Translations under genes and position numbers: made by a program
The notes under the pieces: model-generated
What the model saw: the letters and a program-made list of their open reading frames with translations, nothing else
What the model was told of the DNA's origin: nothing
The model's database searches: none
Shown here: piece after piece, positions 1 through 6,721 of the stretch
Layout: every line of letters starts with the position of its first letter
Position numbering within the stretch: position 1 is the first letter of the stretch
Source: UBA6821 sp044236545
GTDB lineage: Bacteria; Verrucomicrobiota; Verrucomicrobiia; Chthoniobacterales; UBA6821
DNA: 13,100 bases
Assembly: GCA_044236545.1 (NCBI GenBank)
Contig: JBIIGI010000069.1
Coordinates: forward strand, 1-13,100
Direction: 5' to 3'

Positions 1-610
1 CCATCACCTCGAGTCGCCGCGAAAGCGCCTCGGAGTAGGTGAGCGTTTCAAAACGGCGCGCCCCGGGATTCTTCTTCGGATCGCTGTCGTAGATGCCGTC
101 CACCTTGGTCGCCTTGAGGATGACCTCAGCTCCGATCTCGTTGGCGCGCAGGGCGGCCGTGGTGTCGGTGGAAAAGAAGGGATTTCCCGTGCCGGCGACA
201 AAGATGACGATGTGCCCGTTCTCGAGATGCCGGATGGCGCGGCGCACGATGAAGGGCTCGGCCACGTTGTTCATCTGGATCGCCGTCTGGACGCGGGTGG
301 AGTAGCCCAGATCCTCAAGGGCGCTCATGAGCGCCATGCCGTTGATGACGGTGGCAAGCATCCCCATGTAGTCGGCGGTCGCCCTGTTCATGCCGCGATG
401 ACTTGCGGAAAGGCCGCGCCAGATATTCCCGCCGCCCACGACAACGGCCACCTCGACCCCCATCCTCCTCACCTCCGCAATCGAGGCCGCGACCCGTTGG
501 ACGATCTGCGGGGAGACGCTGTCGGAGCTCCCTTTTTCCTTCAGGGCTTCACCGCTGATCTTGAGGACGATGCGTCGGTATTTGTTTGACTGGGTTGCGG
601 GCTCGGACAT
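1..610 (-). CDS. pyrH: UMP kinase, partial (C-terminus beyond window edge)
   Basis: Cytoplasmic uridylate kinase that phosphorylates UMP to UDP with ATP in pyrimidine nucleotide synthesis. The reverse strand reads 203 residues from ATG 610-608 without a stop. The family is about 240 residues long, so roughly 40 C-terminal residues are missing. Visible family motifs are the N-terminal strand and turn RRIVLKISGEAL (residues 12-23), the glycine-rich VVVGGGNIWRG (56-66), the YMGMLATVINGMAL segment (81-94), FVAGTGNPFFSTDT (137-150) and LKATKVDGIYDSDP (165-178). These match bacterial PyrH of the amino-acid-kinase fold and not eukaryotic UMP/CMP kinase. The start is fixed by similarity to the family N-terminus. 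No convincing Shine-Dalgarno lies upstream. The gene is divergent from fabI, so no tsf gene lies immediately upstream, unlike the common rpsB-tsf-pyrH-frr order. Function is very secure. Confidence 0.96.
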   Translation of the reverse strand, partial: MSEPATQSNKYRRIVLKISGEALKEKGSSDSVSPQIVQRVAASIAEVRRMGVEVAVVVGGGNIWRGLSASHRGMNRATADYMGMLATVINGMALMSALEDLGYSTRVQTAIQMNNVAEPFIVRRAIRHLENGHIVIFVAGTGNPFFSTDTTAALRANEIGAEVILKATKVDGIYDSDPKKNPGARRFETLTYSEALSRRLEVM

Positions 611-737
611 GAGCCAAGATGAAACCGCAGGAAGCCCCCGCCGCAAAGGCAAATTATGACGGATTTTGCAATGGAACCATGACAACAAGTCAGGAGCGTT
701 CACCAAGATGGTGGCGAGAAATAGCGGGAGAAAATAA

Positions 738-761
738 TCAGGAACTCATGAAGTCATGAAA
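738..761 (+). repeat. Three tandem degenerate octamers TCAKGAAN
   Basis: Three adjacent 8-base units are seen: tcaggaac, tcatgaag, tcatgaaa. They differ at one internal base and at the last base. The function is unknown. The run is in the pyrH/fabI spacer and could be a low-complexity intergenic word tract or a protein-binding array. Confidence 0.5.
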
Positions 762-783
762 GGAAAGAGACAGGGGTGGTAGT

Positions 784-835
784 AGGCTCTAGGTGTGGAG
801 GCTCTAGGCTGCTGGACTGTTAGGCTGTTGGCTGC
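784..835 (+). repeat. AGGCT-word tract, copy of a dispersed intergenic repeat
   Basis: AGGCT occurs at 784, 799, 806 and 822 in 43 bases, joined by related words (GCTGGACTGTT, GCTGTTGGCT). The 13-mer AGGCTCTAGGTGT at 784-796 recurs exactly at 10302-10314, and TAGGCTGTTG at 821-830 recurs at 3494-3503. All are in non-coding DNA, which suggests a short repeat family scattered between genes. Its role is not known to me. Confidence 0.55.
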
Positions 836-903
836 CGCCTTTCGCCCTTTGACCGGTTGGTTCCGGTCTCCTTGCCCCGACTTGGAATCCCTTTTTTCGT
901 GAC

Positions 904-912
904 AGGGAGGGG
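904..912 (+). promoter_or_regulatory. Ribosome binding site of fabI
   Basis: The purine run AGGGAGGGG ends about 7 bases before ATG 920 and is the only strong Shine-Dalgarno-like element in front of any gene in this window. It favours the 920 start over the GTG at 857 and the internal ATG at 935. Confidence 0.6.
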
Positions 913-919
913 CTTGACG

Positions 920-1711
920 ATGCTTCCTATTGGGATGAGCAACGGACCCCTAGCAGGTAAAGTCGGCGTCGTCTTCGGCGTCGCCAACAAACGCAGCATC
1001 GCATGGGCAATCGCCAAGGCCTGGAAGCAGGCCGGCGCCACCCTTCTCTTCAACTATCAGGGGGAGCGCCTCAAGGAGAACGTCGAGGAACTCGTCGCCG
1101 AGTTCGGCGCCGACACCTTCCTCCAGCCGTGCGATGTCTCCAATGACGCCGAGATCACCTCGTTCTTCGGCAAGGTCCGCGAGGTCACCCCGAAGCTCGA
1201 CCTGATGCTCCACTCGGTCGCATTCGCCCCGAAGGAAGCCCTCGAGGGAGATTTTCTCTCCACCAGTCGCGAGGCCTACCGCGTCGCCCACGACATCAGC
1301 GCCTACTCGCTGGTCGCCCTCTCACGCGAAGTCGCCCCCCTCATGACCGATGGCGGCAGCATCGTCGCCATGAGCTACTACGGCGCGGCCAAGGTCGTCC
1401 CCCACTACAATGTGATGGGCGTCGCCAAGGCCTCCCTGGAAGCGAGCACCCGCTATCTGGCCTACGATCTCGGAGCAAAAAACATCCGGGTGAACTGCAT
1501 CAGCGCCGGCCCCGTCCAGACGCTTGCCGCCCGCGGCATCTCCGGATTCGGCGCCATGATCAAGCACTACGAGGAACATGCCCCTCTCAAGCGCAGCTGC
1601 ACCACGGACGAACTCGGTCACACCGGCGTCTTCCTCGCCAGCAACGGCGGCAGCGGCATCACCGGCCAGGTGATCTACGTCGACGGCGGCTACGAGATCA
1701 TGGGGATGTAG
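920..1711 (+). CDS. fabI: Enoyl-[acyl-carrier-protein] reductase (NADH), FabI
   Basis: Catalyses the last reduction of each type II fatty-acid elongation cycle, converting trans-2-enoyl-ACP to acyl-ACP with NAD(P)H, in the cytoplasm. With the 920 start it is 263 residues, equal to typical FabI (about 260). It is a divergent short-chain dehydrogenase. The cofactor segment VFGVANKRSIAWAIAK lies near residues 19-34, the LDLMLHSVAFAP segment near 94-105, and the catalytic pair Tyr163 and Lys170 (Y-x6-K in YNVMGVAK). A further conserved Tyr153 precedes them by ten, as in E. coli Tyr146/Tyr156/Lys163. The C-terminus has the NCISAGPVQTLAA substrate loop and GQVIYVDGGYEIMGM. The position equivalent to E. 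coli Gly93 is Ala, as also occurs naturally in other bacteria such as Staphylococcus, so it is not by itself evidence of triclosan resistance. The start rests on the Shine-Dalgarno at 904-912; ATG 935 would also fit the family. Confidence 0.96.
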   Translation: MLPIGMSNGPLAGKVGVVFGVANKRSIAWAIAKAWKQAGATLLFNYQGERLKENVEELVAEFGADTFLQPCDVSNDAEITSFFGKVREVTPKLDLMLHSVAFAPKEALEGDFLSTSREAYRVAHDISAYSLVALSREVAPLMTDGGSIVAMSYYGAAKVVPHYNVMGVAKASLEASTRYLAYDLGAKNIRVNCISAGPVQTLAARGISGFGAMIKHYEEHAPLKRSCTTDELGHTGVFLASNGGSGITGQVIYVDGGYEIMGM

Positions 1712-1738
1712 GGTTGAAAAACCTGAAGGCTGAACCAA

Positions 1739-1814
1739 GTCGCCGGGAAGCGACGCGGAAGACTGCCGAAGGCAGCCCGTCATCGGTGGCACGGCTTGCC
1801 GGGAGGCAAGTGCC
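1739..1814 (+). repeat. Cluster of three consecutive hairpins between fabI and the GlcD gene
   Basis: Three perfect stems follow one another. GTCGC/GCGAC (1739-1754) has loop CGGGAA. CTGCC/GGCAG (1763-1775) has loop GAA. CTTGCC/GGCAAG (1795-1810) has loop GGGA and is extended outward by GGCA/TGCC (1788-1791 and 1811-1814) across a bulge. Short loops and regular spacing look like a structured intergenic element, not coding sequence. An open frame runs through it, but its translation (Arg/Ser/Lys/Thr rich) does not resemble the oxidase family. Confidence 0.6.
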
Positions 1815-1821
1815 ATCAACG

Positions 1822-3294
1822 TTGAAACCTGAAAAGAAACAGAGGGGATCCAACAAACGCATTCCCTCCTCACCCCTTCAGGTTTCACGTTTCAAATCTC
1901 ATCCTTCTCTCGAGCGGGATCTCCGCAACATCATCCCAGCGAAGGCGGGAGTGATCACCGATCGCCCGCAACTTGCCGAACTCGGCGCCGACAAGTGGTT
2001 CGCGGCCTCCCTTCCCGAGATCGCCGTCGCCCCCGGATCCGCCAAGGAGGTCTCAGCCGTTCTCGCCTACGCGAACAAGCGGAACATCCCCGTCACGGCC
2101 AGGGGTGCGGGTGTGGGCTATGTCGGCGGCTGCGTGCCGCTCCGCGGCGGCATCCTGATGAGCCTTCACCGGATGAACCGCATCCGGGAGATCAGCGGCG
2201 AGGATTTCGTCGCCGTCGTGGAACCCCACGTCATCACGGGAACACTCCAGCACGAGGTTGAGAAACAAGGGCTCTTCTATCCTCCCGATCCGCAGAGCTA
2301 CAAGGACTGCTCCCTCGGTGGGAATATCGCCACCAACGCCGGCGGCCCCCGTTGTCTCAAATACGGGGTCACCCGTCCCTACGTCCTCGGACTTCAGGTC
2401 GCGCTGGCAGACGGCACCCTTGTTCGGGTCGGCGGTCGCACTCACAAGAACAAGACTGGGTTCGACCTCATCGGCATGTTTGTCGGATCGGAGGGGATGC
2501 TTGGCGTGATCACCGAGGCGACACTCAAACTCCTTCCCCTCCCTCCCGCGCACGTCACCCTCTCCGCCGGATTCCCTTCCATGAGGGATGCCGCCGCCGC
2601 CGTGCAGGCAATCTTCAAGGCGGGATACCTCCCCTGCGCCGTCGAGGTGGCCGACAACTTCACCCTGCAGTCGGCCCGCAATGCTCCAAAGGAAGTGACA
2701 GGGGAGGCGAAGGGAAGTTTCATCCCGCCCGGCAAGGCTCATCTGCTCGTCGAACTCGACGGCCAGAAGGCGAGCGTGCTGGGCGAAGGTAAAGCCCTCA
2801 AGACCCTCCTCTCCAAGAACAAGGCCCTGAAGGTGGAACTCGCCACCTCGCCCGAACGCTGCGCACGGATATGGGCCCTGCGTCGCGCGTTCTCGGCGTC
2901 ACTGAAGGCAACGGGCCTGACCAAGCTCAACGAGGACATCGCCGTGCCGCGCGGTCGCCTGGTCGACCTGATCACCTTCGCTGAAAAGCTCCAGAAGAAG
3001 ACCGGATTCCCGATCGCCTGCTTCGGTCACGCGGGAGACGGGAATATCCATGTGAATGTCATGGTCTCGAAGGAACAGCAGGAAAAGCGCCCAAAGGAGA
3101 TCGAGGGGGTGCTCGACTCCCTCTTCACCCAAGTCATCAAGTGGGGCGGAGCCATCACCGGAGAGCACGGCATCGGCATCGCCAAGAAGCGCTGGTGGAA
3201 CGAGGCCACCACGCCGGAACTCCGCGACCTCCACAAGCGGATCAAGAAAGCGGTCGATCCAAAGGGTATCCTGAACCCCGGAAAGTTCGTCTGA
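1822..3294 (+). CDS. FAD-linked oxidase, GlcD / D-lactate dehydrogenase type
   Basis: A flavoprotein of the vanillyl-alcohol-oxidase superfamily that oxidises a 2-hydroxy acid (glycolate or D-lactate are typical) to the 2-oxo acid. The PCMH FAD-binding domain includes ARGAGVGYVGG (residues about 93-103) and SLGGNIATNAGGPRCLKYGV, followed by GSEGMLGVITEATLKLLP. The C-terminal cap carries GHAGDGNIHVN (from about 402), GEHGIG (447-452) and the terminal DPKGILNPGKFV. Substrate cannot be fixed from motifs. No glcE or glcF partner is adjacent, which leans towards a single-subunit enzyme. The open frame begins at TTG 1714, but its first 35 codons cross the hairpin cluster, so I place the start at TTG 1822 (490 residues). 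TTG 1714 and GTG 1786 remain possible. Homology becomes clear from LERDLRNIIPA (about 1909 on). It lies just after fabI on the same strand and may share its transcript. Confidence 0.9.
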   Translation: MKPEKKQRGSNKRIPSSPLQVSRFKSHPSLERDLRNIIPAKAGVITDRPQLAELGADKWFAASLPEIAVAPGSAKEVSAVLAYANKRNIPVTARGAGVGYVGGCVPLRGGILMSLHRMNRIREISGEDFVAVVEPHVITGTLQHEVEKQGLFYPPDPQSYKDCSLGGNIATNAGGPRCLKYGVTRPYVLGLQVALADGTLVRVGGRTHKNKTGFDLIGMFVGSEGMLGVITEATLKLLPLPPAHVTLSAGFPSMRDAAAAVQAIFKAGYLPCAVEVADNFTLQSARNAPKEVTGEAKGSFIPPGKAHLLVELDGQKASVLGEGKALKTLLSKNKALKVELATSPERCARIWALRRAFSASLKATGLTKLNEDIAVPRGRLVDLITFAEKLQKKTGFPIACFGHAGDGNIHVNVMVSKEQQEKRPKEIEGVLDSLFTQVIKWGGAITGEHGIGIAKKRWWNEATTPELRDLHKRIKKAVDPKGILNPGKFV

Positions 3295-3702
3295 GGGCAG
3301 GCTTGGAATTTTGGCGCCTCTGGGTGTTCGCCTGCGCTCGCAGTAGCTCTACTACAGCTTGAACGGCACTTTGCTCCCGCAAAGCAGAGCCGCCCTACGG
3401 GTTTGCATTTAGCAACTTCTCCGCGCCTCTTCCCGGAGGCTTGGTTCGCTTGGCGGCCTACTGCGACATCCAAACTTCCTGCGCCTAAACTTATAGGCTG
3501 TTGCTTTGGCAGATTTTAAAAATCCACTTCAAAAACCCTAACTCACTCGTTGGGTAGTGGAGGCGGCAACCCGCGCTTTCGATGTCGATCACGGAGTAGC
3601 CAAGTCACCAAAAAAAGCAATTCCACCACAACAAGCCATAGAAGAAACGAAGGCCAGAACGGCAAGGTGCATGTTCCAACCTTTGTGGCTAGCAGCGGTT
3701 GC
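3295..3702. other. Intergenic region with palindromes, no gene
   Basis: This 408-base non-coding stretch lies between the convergent oxidase gene and the OB-fold gene. The first 170 bases are dense in inverted repeats (see 3338-3466). A TAGGCTGTTG word shared with the fabI upstream region is at 3494-3503. The rest is more A-rich with no recognisable feature. An open frame starting at 3550 only overlaps the antisense of the OB-fold gene and has no family-like content. Confidence 0.6.
3338..3466. repeat. Structured inverted-repeat element
   Basis: TCGCAGTAG (3338-3346) is matched by its reverse complement CTACTGCGA (3458-3466). Inside lie AGTAG-CT-CTACT (3342-3353), CTTTGC-TCCC-GCAAAG (3369-3384) with an outer CGGC/GCCG pair (3364-3367 and 3389-3392), and GCCTC/GAGGC around 3425-3440. 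The arrangement looks like a folded intergenic repeat element bounded by the outer 9-mer pair. No terminal poly-T follows, so it is not a simple terminator. Whether copies exist elsewhere in the genome cannot be seen here. Confidence 0.45.
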
Positions 3703-4269
3703 CTAGTTTCCTGCGGACGCTTTCCGGACCTTGGACTTGGGCTCCAGCTTGCAATCGGTCAACACGATATCCCCTACCTTGATCTCCTTGTAGCTCCCCT
3801 TGATGGCGACCCTCTGGTCGACCGAGAGATAAGGTTGCCTCGAGAGGATGACTCCGGTCCTGTCGCGTTTGATCATCGTTGCCATCGAGCCATCCTGCGA
3901 GATTTCCAACTCGGAATTTTCCGGTAGGGAACCAAGCAGAAACTCGGCCTTGACGGCAGGCAAGGTGGCGCCGGCATCCTGAAGGGTGACCACCAGCACC
4001 TTGTTCTCGCTGCTTCCCTGGCTGAGGGAGGCGATCCTCCCGATCACGGTGATCCGTTGACCGTTGTATTTTCCGATCGCCGCGGTCTGATTGGAGGCGA
4101 AGTCGCCCGCGATCACACTCAGGGGAACCACGCCGTTGTCGGGAAGTGGCTTCAGGTAGGCCGCAGCCTGCTGCTGCGCAATCGTCGTGGTGGGAAAGTC
4201 GGCCTGCGCCCCGAGTGGGGAAACCAGCAACGGGAGGATAAGAAGAAAGGGGCGGCGGATAGGGAACAT
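3703..4269 (-). CDS. Exported OB-fold protein (tRNA_anti-like family)
   Basis: A 188-residue protein with an N-terminal signal peptide: charged MFPIRRP, hydrophobic residues 8-19 and a likely AQA cleavage at 21-23. No lipobox cysteine is seen. The mature part contains one OB-fold-like domain (about 64-176): AIGKYNGQRITVIGRIASL opens it, VLVVTLQD and VKAEFLLG are central strands, and VAIKGSYKEIKVGDIVLTDCKL closes it. This is the typical pattern of the bacterial tRNA_anti-like (OB-fold) family of periplasmic or lipoprotein-like proteins, whose ligand is generally unknown. It probably sits in the periplasm. It is divergent from crcB with 95 bases between starts, and no functional link is evident. 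Family assignment is from motif recall, and the biochemical role is unknown. Confidence 0.82.
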   Translation of the reverse strand: MFPIRRPFLLILPLLVSPLGAQADFPTTTIAQQQAAAYLKPLPDNGVVPLSVIAGDFASNQTAAIGKYNGQRITVIGRIASLSQGSSENKVLVVTLQDAGATLPAVKAEFLLGSLPENSELEISQDGSMATMIKRDRTGVILSRQPYLSVDQRVAIKGSYKEIKVGDIVLTDCKLEPKSKVRKASAGN

Positions 4270-4364
4270 GGGGGCAAGTTAGCAGAGTGCAGGAAAATGC
4301 AAAATGCGAATTTCATCATGGCCGGCTTGACCCCTCTTCCGCTCCTCTGCACAACTCTTCACCC

Positions 4365-4772
4365 ATGACGATCCTTTCATCACTCCTGAAGCATCCCTAC
4401 CTTCTGGCCGGCATCGGAGGAGCCATTGGTTCGATCGGGCGCGTCATGATGACGAATGTCGTCTCCCGTTTCCTGGGCGGCTCCTTTCCTTTCGGGACCA
4501 TGGCGGTGAATGTCTCGGGTGCCGTCCTGATGGGACTGCTTGCGGGCTACGGCGAGAGCGAACCGGGAAAACTGCTTTTTTCCCAGACTACCCGGACCTT
4601 TCTGATGATCGGGGTGCTTGGCGGGTACACGACTTTTTCCTCGTTCAGCCTGCAGACCTTCCTGCTCATCGAGCAGGGTAATCTCACCGGCGCATTCCTG
4701 AATGTCTTCCTTTCCGTTCTCCTCTGCGTTGCCGGGATCTGGCTGGGATTCGCAGCCATCAGGGCGTTGTAA
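4365..4772 (+). CDS. crcB: Fluoride exporter CrcB/Fluc
   Basis: A small inner-membrane channel that works as an antiparallel dimer and lets fluoride leak out of the cell. The 135-residue length and four predicted membrane helices (about 11-30, 42-61, 77-99 and 108-132) fit the family. Signature residues are present: GGAIGSIGR (18-26), the pore Asn in VNVSGAVLMG (49-58) and GGYTTFSSFS (86-95), which holds the two Phe of the fluoride pathway (Phe91, Phe94). ATG 4365 gives the family N-terminus. An upstream in-frame ATG at 4287 would add 26 residues of non-family sequence. No Shine-Dalgarno is obvious. I looked for a crcB-motif fluoride riboswitch in 4270-4364 and did not find one. Confidence 0.95.
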   Translation: MTILSSLLKHPYLLAGIGGAIGSIGRVMMTNVVSRFLGGSFPFGTMAVNVSGAVLMGLLAGYGESEPGKLLFSQTTRTFLMIGVLGGYTTFSSFSLQTFLLIEQGNLTGAFLNVFLSVLLCVAGIWLGFAAIRAL

Positions 4773-4779
4773 AAGCTAT

Positions 4780-4825
4780 GGAAACGCTGATTTCATCCCA
4801 TGATTGCGACTGAATCAGCGCTTCC
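4780..4825 (+). terminator. Long hairpin after crcB (possible terminator or intergenic repeat)
   Basis: GGAAACGCTGATT (4780-4792) and AATCAGCGCTTCC (4813-4825) are reverse complements at 12 of 13 positions, with a 20-base loop. It begins 8 bases after the crcB stop and ends 33 bases before the first cassette gene. No T-run follows, so it is not a canonical intrinsic terminator. It could block readthrough, stabilise the crcB mRNA, or be a dispersed repeat. Confidence 0.45.
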
Positions 4826-4858
4826 CTAGCGCAGGACATTCCTTCACCCTGCGCCCCT

Positions 4859-5446
4859 GTGCGTTATCATCCCAGTGACCATGCGTTGACGGTAAACCGA
4901 CGGGGATTTTCCCTCCTCGAACTGCTCGTCACCATCACGCTGATCGCGGCCCTCGTCTCGCTGGTTGCCCCTTCCTGGACCAAGATCACGGGATCGCACG
5001 CGCGTCGCACGGCGACCGCCTCCGTGATGGAGACCCTGGAGCGGGCCCGCGGCGCCGCGATTGCCGGAAAAAAGGAGGTGTGGGTGATCTTCCGGCATCC
5101 CGGTGACAGATCACGGGACTCGCTCCGTATCGTCACCCGGGACTCCGGGACCTTATCGGCCTTGGGACCATGGCTGTATCTCCCCCCGGGCTTCACGTTC
5201 CATGGAGGATCCGACACCCTGATGGAGGAGCGCCCCTCCCCCGACGTCATCAAGACCTCCCTCGGCGGCACAGCCCCGGGAGCGGGGGATCTCTTCGGCA
5301 ACGTCATGTTCCAACGATCCGGAAGGGTCGGGCTCCCGATGCAGGGAGGGAATCAACTCATGCTCCGGTTTGATGCCGCAAAAGGCCCCGCGCCCGAGCC
5401 CGTCATCCTCTCCCGCGCCAGCGGGCGCGCCACCTGCAGTCGATGA
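4859..5446 (+). CDS. Verru_Chthon cassette protein D-like, prepilin-leader (GspH-like) protein
   Basis: First gene of the four-gene cassette. It is 195 residues from GTG 4859. The prepilin peptidase site is RRG|FSLLELLV with Gly16 at -1 and Glu21 at +5, followed by a hydrophobic helix to about residue 37. The rest resembles a GspH/FimT-type globular domain, with VWVIFRHPG (74-82), WLYLPPGFTF (105-114) and the late VMFQRSGRVGLP (149-160), which mirrors the usual 'F..dG' strand. It probably crosses the inner membrane and joins a pseudopilus-like assembly after cleavage. The start is uncertain: no Shine-Dalgarno is seen and TTG 4886 would leave a shorter leader (MTVNRRG). The stop overlaps the next start as ATGA, implying translational coupling. 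Assignment to the cassette rests on position and pattern; function is uncharacterised. Confidence 0.85.
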   Translation: MRYHPSDHALTVNRRGFSLLELLVTITLIAALVSLVAPSWTKITGSHARRTATASVMETLERARGAAIAGKKEVWVIFRHPGDRSRDSLRIVTRDSGTLSALGPWLYLPPGFTFHGGSDTLMEERPSPDVIKTSLGGTAPGAGDLFGNVMFQRSGRVGLPMQGGNQLMLRFDAAKGPAPEPVILSRASGRATCSR

Positions 5447-5955
5447 GTCTTTCCACGGACCATCGGCCGCATGCCTTCACTCTCCTGGAGGTTCTCGTCG
5501 CCATTTCCCTCTTTGCCGTTGCCGTGAGCGGACTGCTGGTGCTGTTTCCGGTGGCCCACTTCACCGAACGGGAGAGCGATGAGGAGACCCGTGCCACCAT
5601 CATCGCCTCGGGCATCATGGAGGTTCTGGGGATCCCGTCCCGCGGGGGATGTTGCCGCATCCCCTGCGGAATGAGCAATGGATGCCCCCTCTGGGAGCCC
5701 ATTGACCCCGTAACAATGCCGAAACGATCCGTCTCTTACGACGCCTCATGCGAGCCGCTCCATGCGGTGACGGAGCGGGAATACGCCGCTCCCCTCGCCG
5801 ATCCTCGCGCGGTGGCCATCGCCACCGTCCATCTGGCCACAAATGCCGCTTCGCCGCGGCTCATTCATGCCGAAGTGACGGTGGCCTCACCGGCATCCGC
5901 CCCCGCGGAAAAGCGATCCCTCCACCGCTACGTGAAGCTGATGGCCGCTCCATGA
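5443..5955 (+). CDS. Verru_Chthon cassette protein B-like, prepilin-leader (GspI-like) protein
   Basis: 170 residues. The leader is RPHA|FTLLEVLVAISLF with Glu at +5 (residue 15). The -1 residue is Ala in place of the usual Gly. One membrane helix (about 12-37) is followed by a small globular part, as in GspI/PilV minor pseudopilins. Unusually, four cysteines cluster at residues 70, 71, 75 and 81, with a fifth at 103, which could form disulfides outside the cytoplasm. The start overlaps the stop of the preceding gene (ATGA), and the gene's own stop overlaps the start of a five-codon open frame that leads into the next gene. Cassette membership is inferred from order, leader type and size; the role is presumably as a pseudopilin-like subunit. 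Confidence 0.85.
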   Translation: MSLSTDHRPHAFTLLEVLVAISLFAVAVSGLLVLFPVAHFTERESDEETRATIIASGIMEVLGIPSRGGCCRIPCGMSNGCPLWEPIDPVTMPKRSVSYDASCEPLHAVTEREYAAPLADPRAVAIATVHLATNAASPRLIHAEVTVASPASAPAEKRSLHRYVKLMAAP

Positions 5956-5965
5956 ACCGCAACCA

Positions 5966-6721
5966 GTGATGATGCGAAGAAACGCCCCAACCCCGCTCTC
6001 CCCACACGGAACGCGCCGCGAGGGATTCACCCTCCTGGAGGTTCTTGTCTCCTCGGTGATTCTGGCCATCCTCCTGATCCTCCTGATCGGGATGGCGGAC
6101 GGCGCCTCCAGGCTGTGGCGTGACGGGGAGCGTCGCCGCGAAGCCTCGCGCGAGGCCCGGGAGGGACTGCGGATCATCTCGGAGGATCTTCACTCGGCGG
6201 TTCTCACCACCAATGCGGAGACCCTGATGATCGAGCGGGTCCCGGGCGAGAGGGAGCGCGGAGAGCGGCTCTTCCTCCTCGTCTCCCATCCCTCCGAGCG
6301 TAGGCAGACAGGACTGAGGGGGGATCTCTGCGCGACGGGATATTTCATTGCACCGGAACCCGGGGGTGATGGTCTTGAAAACCTCTACCGCTTCCACGCC
6401 TCCGGTGAGGAGGTCTCCGAGGCGCTGGAGCATGGGACGCTCAGGGAACTCTACGCGCGGGCCTCGCCAACCAACACAGCCACCACCGAACTGCTGGCCC
6501 GCAATATCGTTCGCCTTGATGTGAGGGAACTCCCCGGCGAGAAGCCTGAACCCGGAACCATCATGGTGGCCCTCTCGGGGATCAATGGGGAGACGGCCCG
6601 CCTCATTTCCCGCAATCCCGGCGCCACGGAACGCAATGAGAGACTGATCCGGCGCGACCTCCAACGCTTCTCCGGAATCGTGCGCCTGCCACCCCGTCGC
6701 GACATTCCCACCGGGCCATGA
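5966..6721 (+). CDS. Verru_Chthon cassette protein C-like, prepilin-leader (GspJ-like) protein
   Basis: 251 residues from GTG 5966; ATG 5969 and ATG 5972 follow directly, so the true start may be one or two codons later. The leader is RREG|FTLLEVLVSSVIL with Gly20 at -1 and Glu25 at +5, then a membrane helix to about residue 43. The next segment (ASRLWRDGERRREASREARE, 47-66) is the charged amphipathic continuation of the pilin helix. The sequence LRIISEDLHSAVL and the later globular part, with NIVRLDVRELPG, are as in GspJ-type minor pseudopilins. It sits between the B-like and A-like genes; its stop overlaps the A-like start as ATGA (6718-6721). No Shine-Dalgarno is seen, consistent with coupling. 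Confidence 0.86.
   Translation: MMMRRNAPTPLSPHGTRREGFTLLEVLVSSVILAILLILLIGMADGASRLWRDGERRREASREAREGLRIISEDLHSAVLTTNAETLMIERVPGERERGERLFLLVSHPSERRQTGLRGDLCATGYFIAPEPGGDGLENLYRFHASGEEVSEALEHGTLRELYARASPTNTATTELLARNIVRLDVRELPGEKPEPGTIMVALSGINGETARLISRNPGATERNERLIRRDLQRFSGIVRLPPRRDIPTGP

Larger units (their letters stand above)
611..919. other. Divergent intergenic region pyrH/fabI
   Basis: This 309-base spacer separates two divergent genes and must hold both promoters, but I could not pick out a -35/-10 pair of good spacing on either strand. It carries a degenerate octamer run (738-761) and a block of AGGCT words (784-840), described separately. An open frame extends fabI upstream to a GTG at 857, but the extra 21 residues do not look like a FabI N-terminus. 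I see no gene here. Confidence 0.6.

Noticed and set aside
857..919. GTG-initiated extension of FabI by 21 residues
   Set aside because: The extra residues do not resemble FabI, and a strong ribosome binding site lies directly before ATG 920.
1203..1242. Ala at the E. coli Gly93 position of FabI as triclosan resistance
   Set aside because: Ala is the natural residue in several sensitive FabI enzymes, so resistance cannot be inferred.
3550..3927. 125-codon open frame on the + strand
   Set aside because: It runs antisense into the OB-fold gene, has low-complexity repeat-derived content at its start and no recognisable domain.
4270..4364. Fluoride riboswitch in front of crcB
   Set aside because: The conserved crcB-motif segments and pseudoknot partners are not seen; the region is short and pyrimidine-rich.
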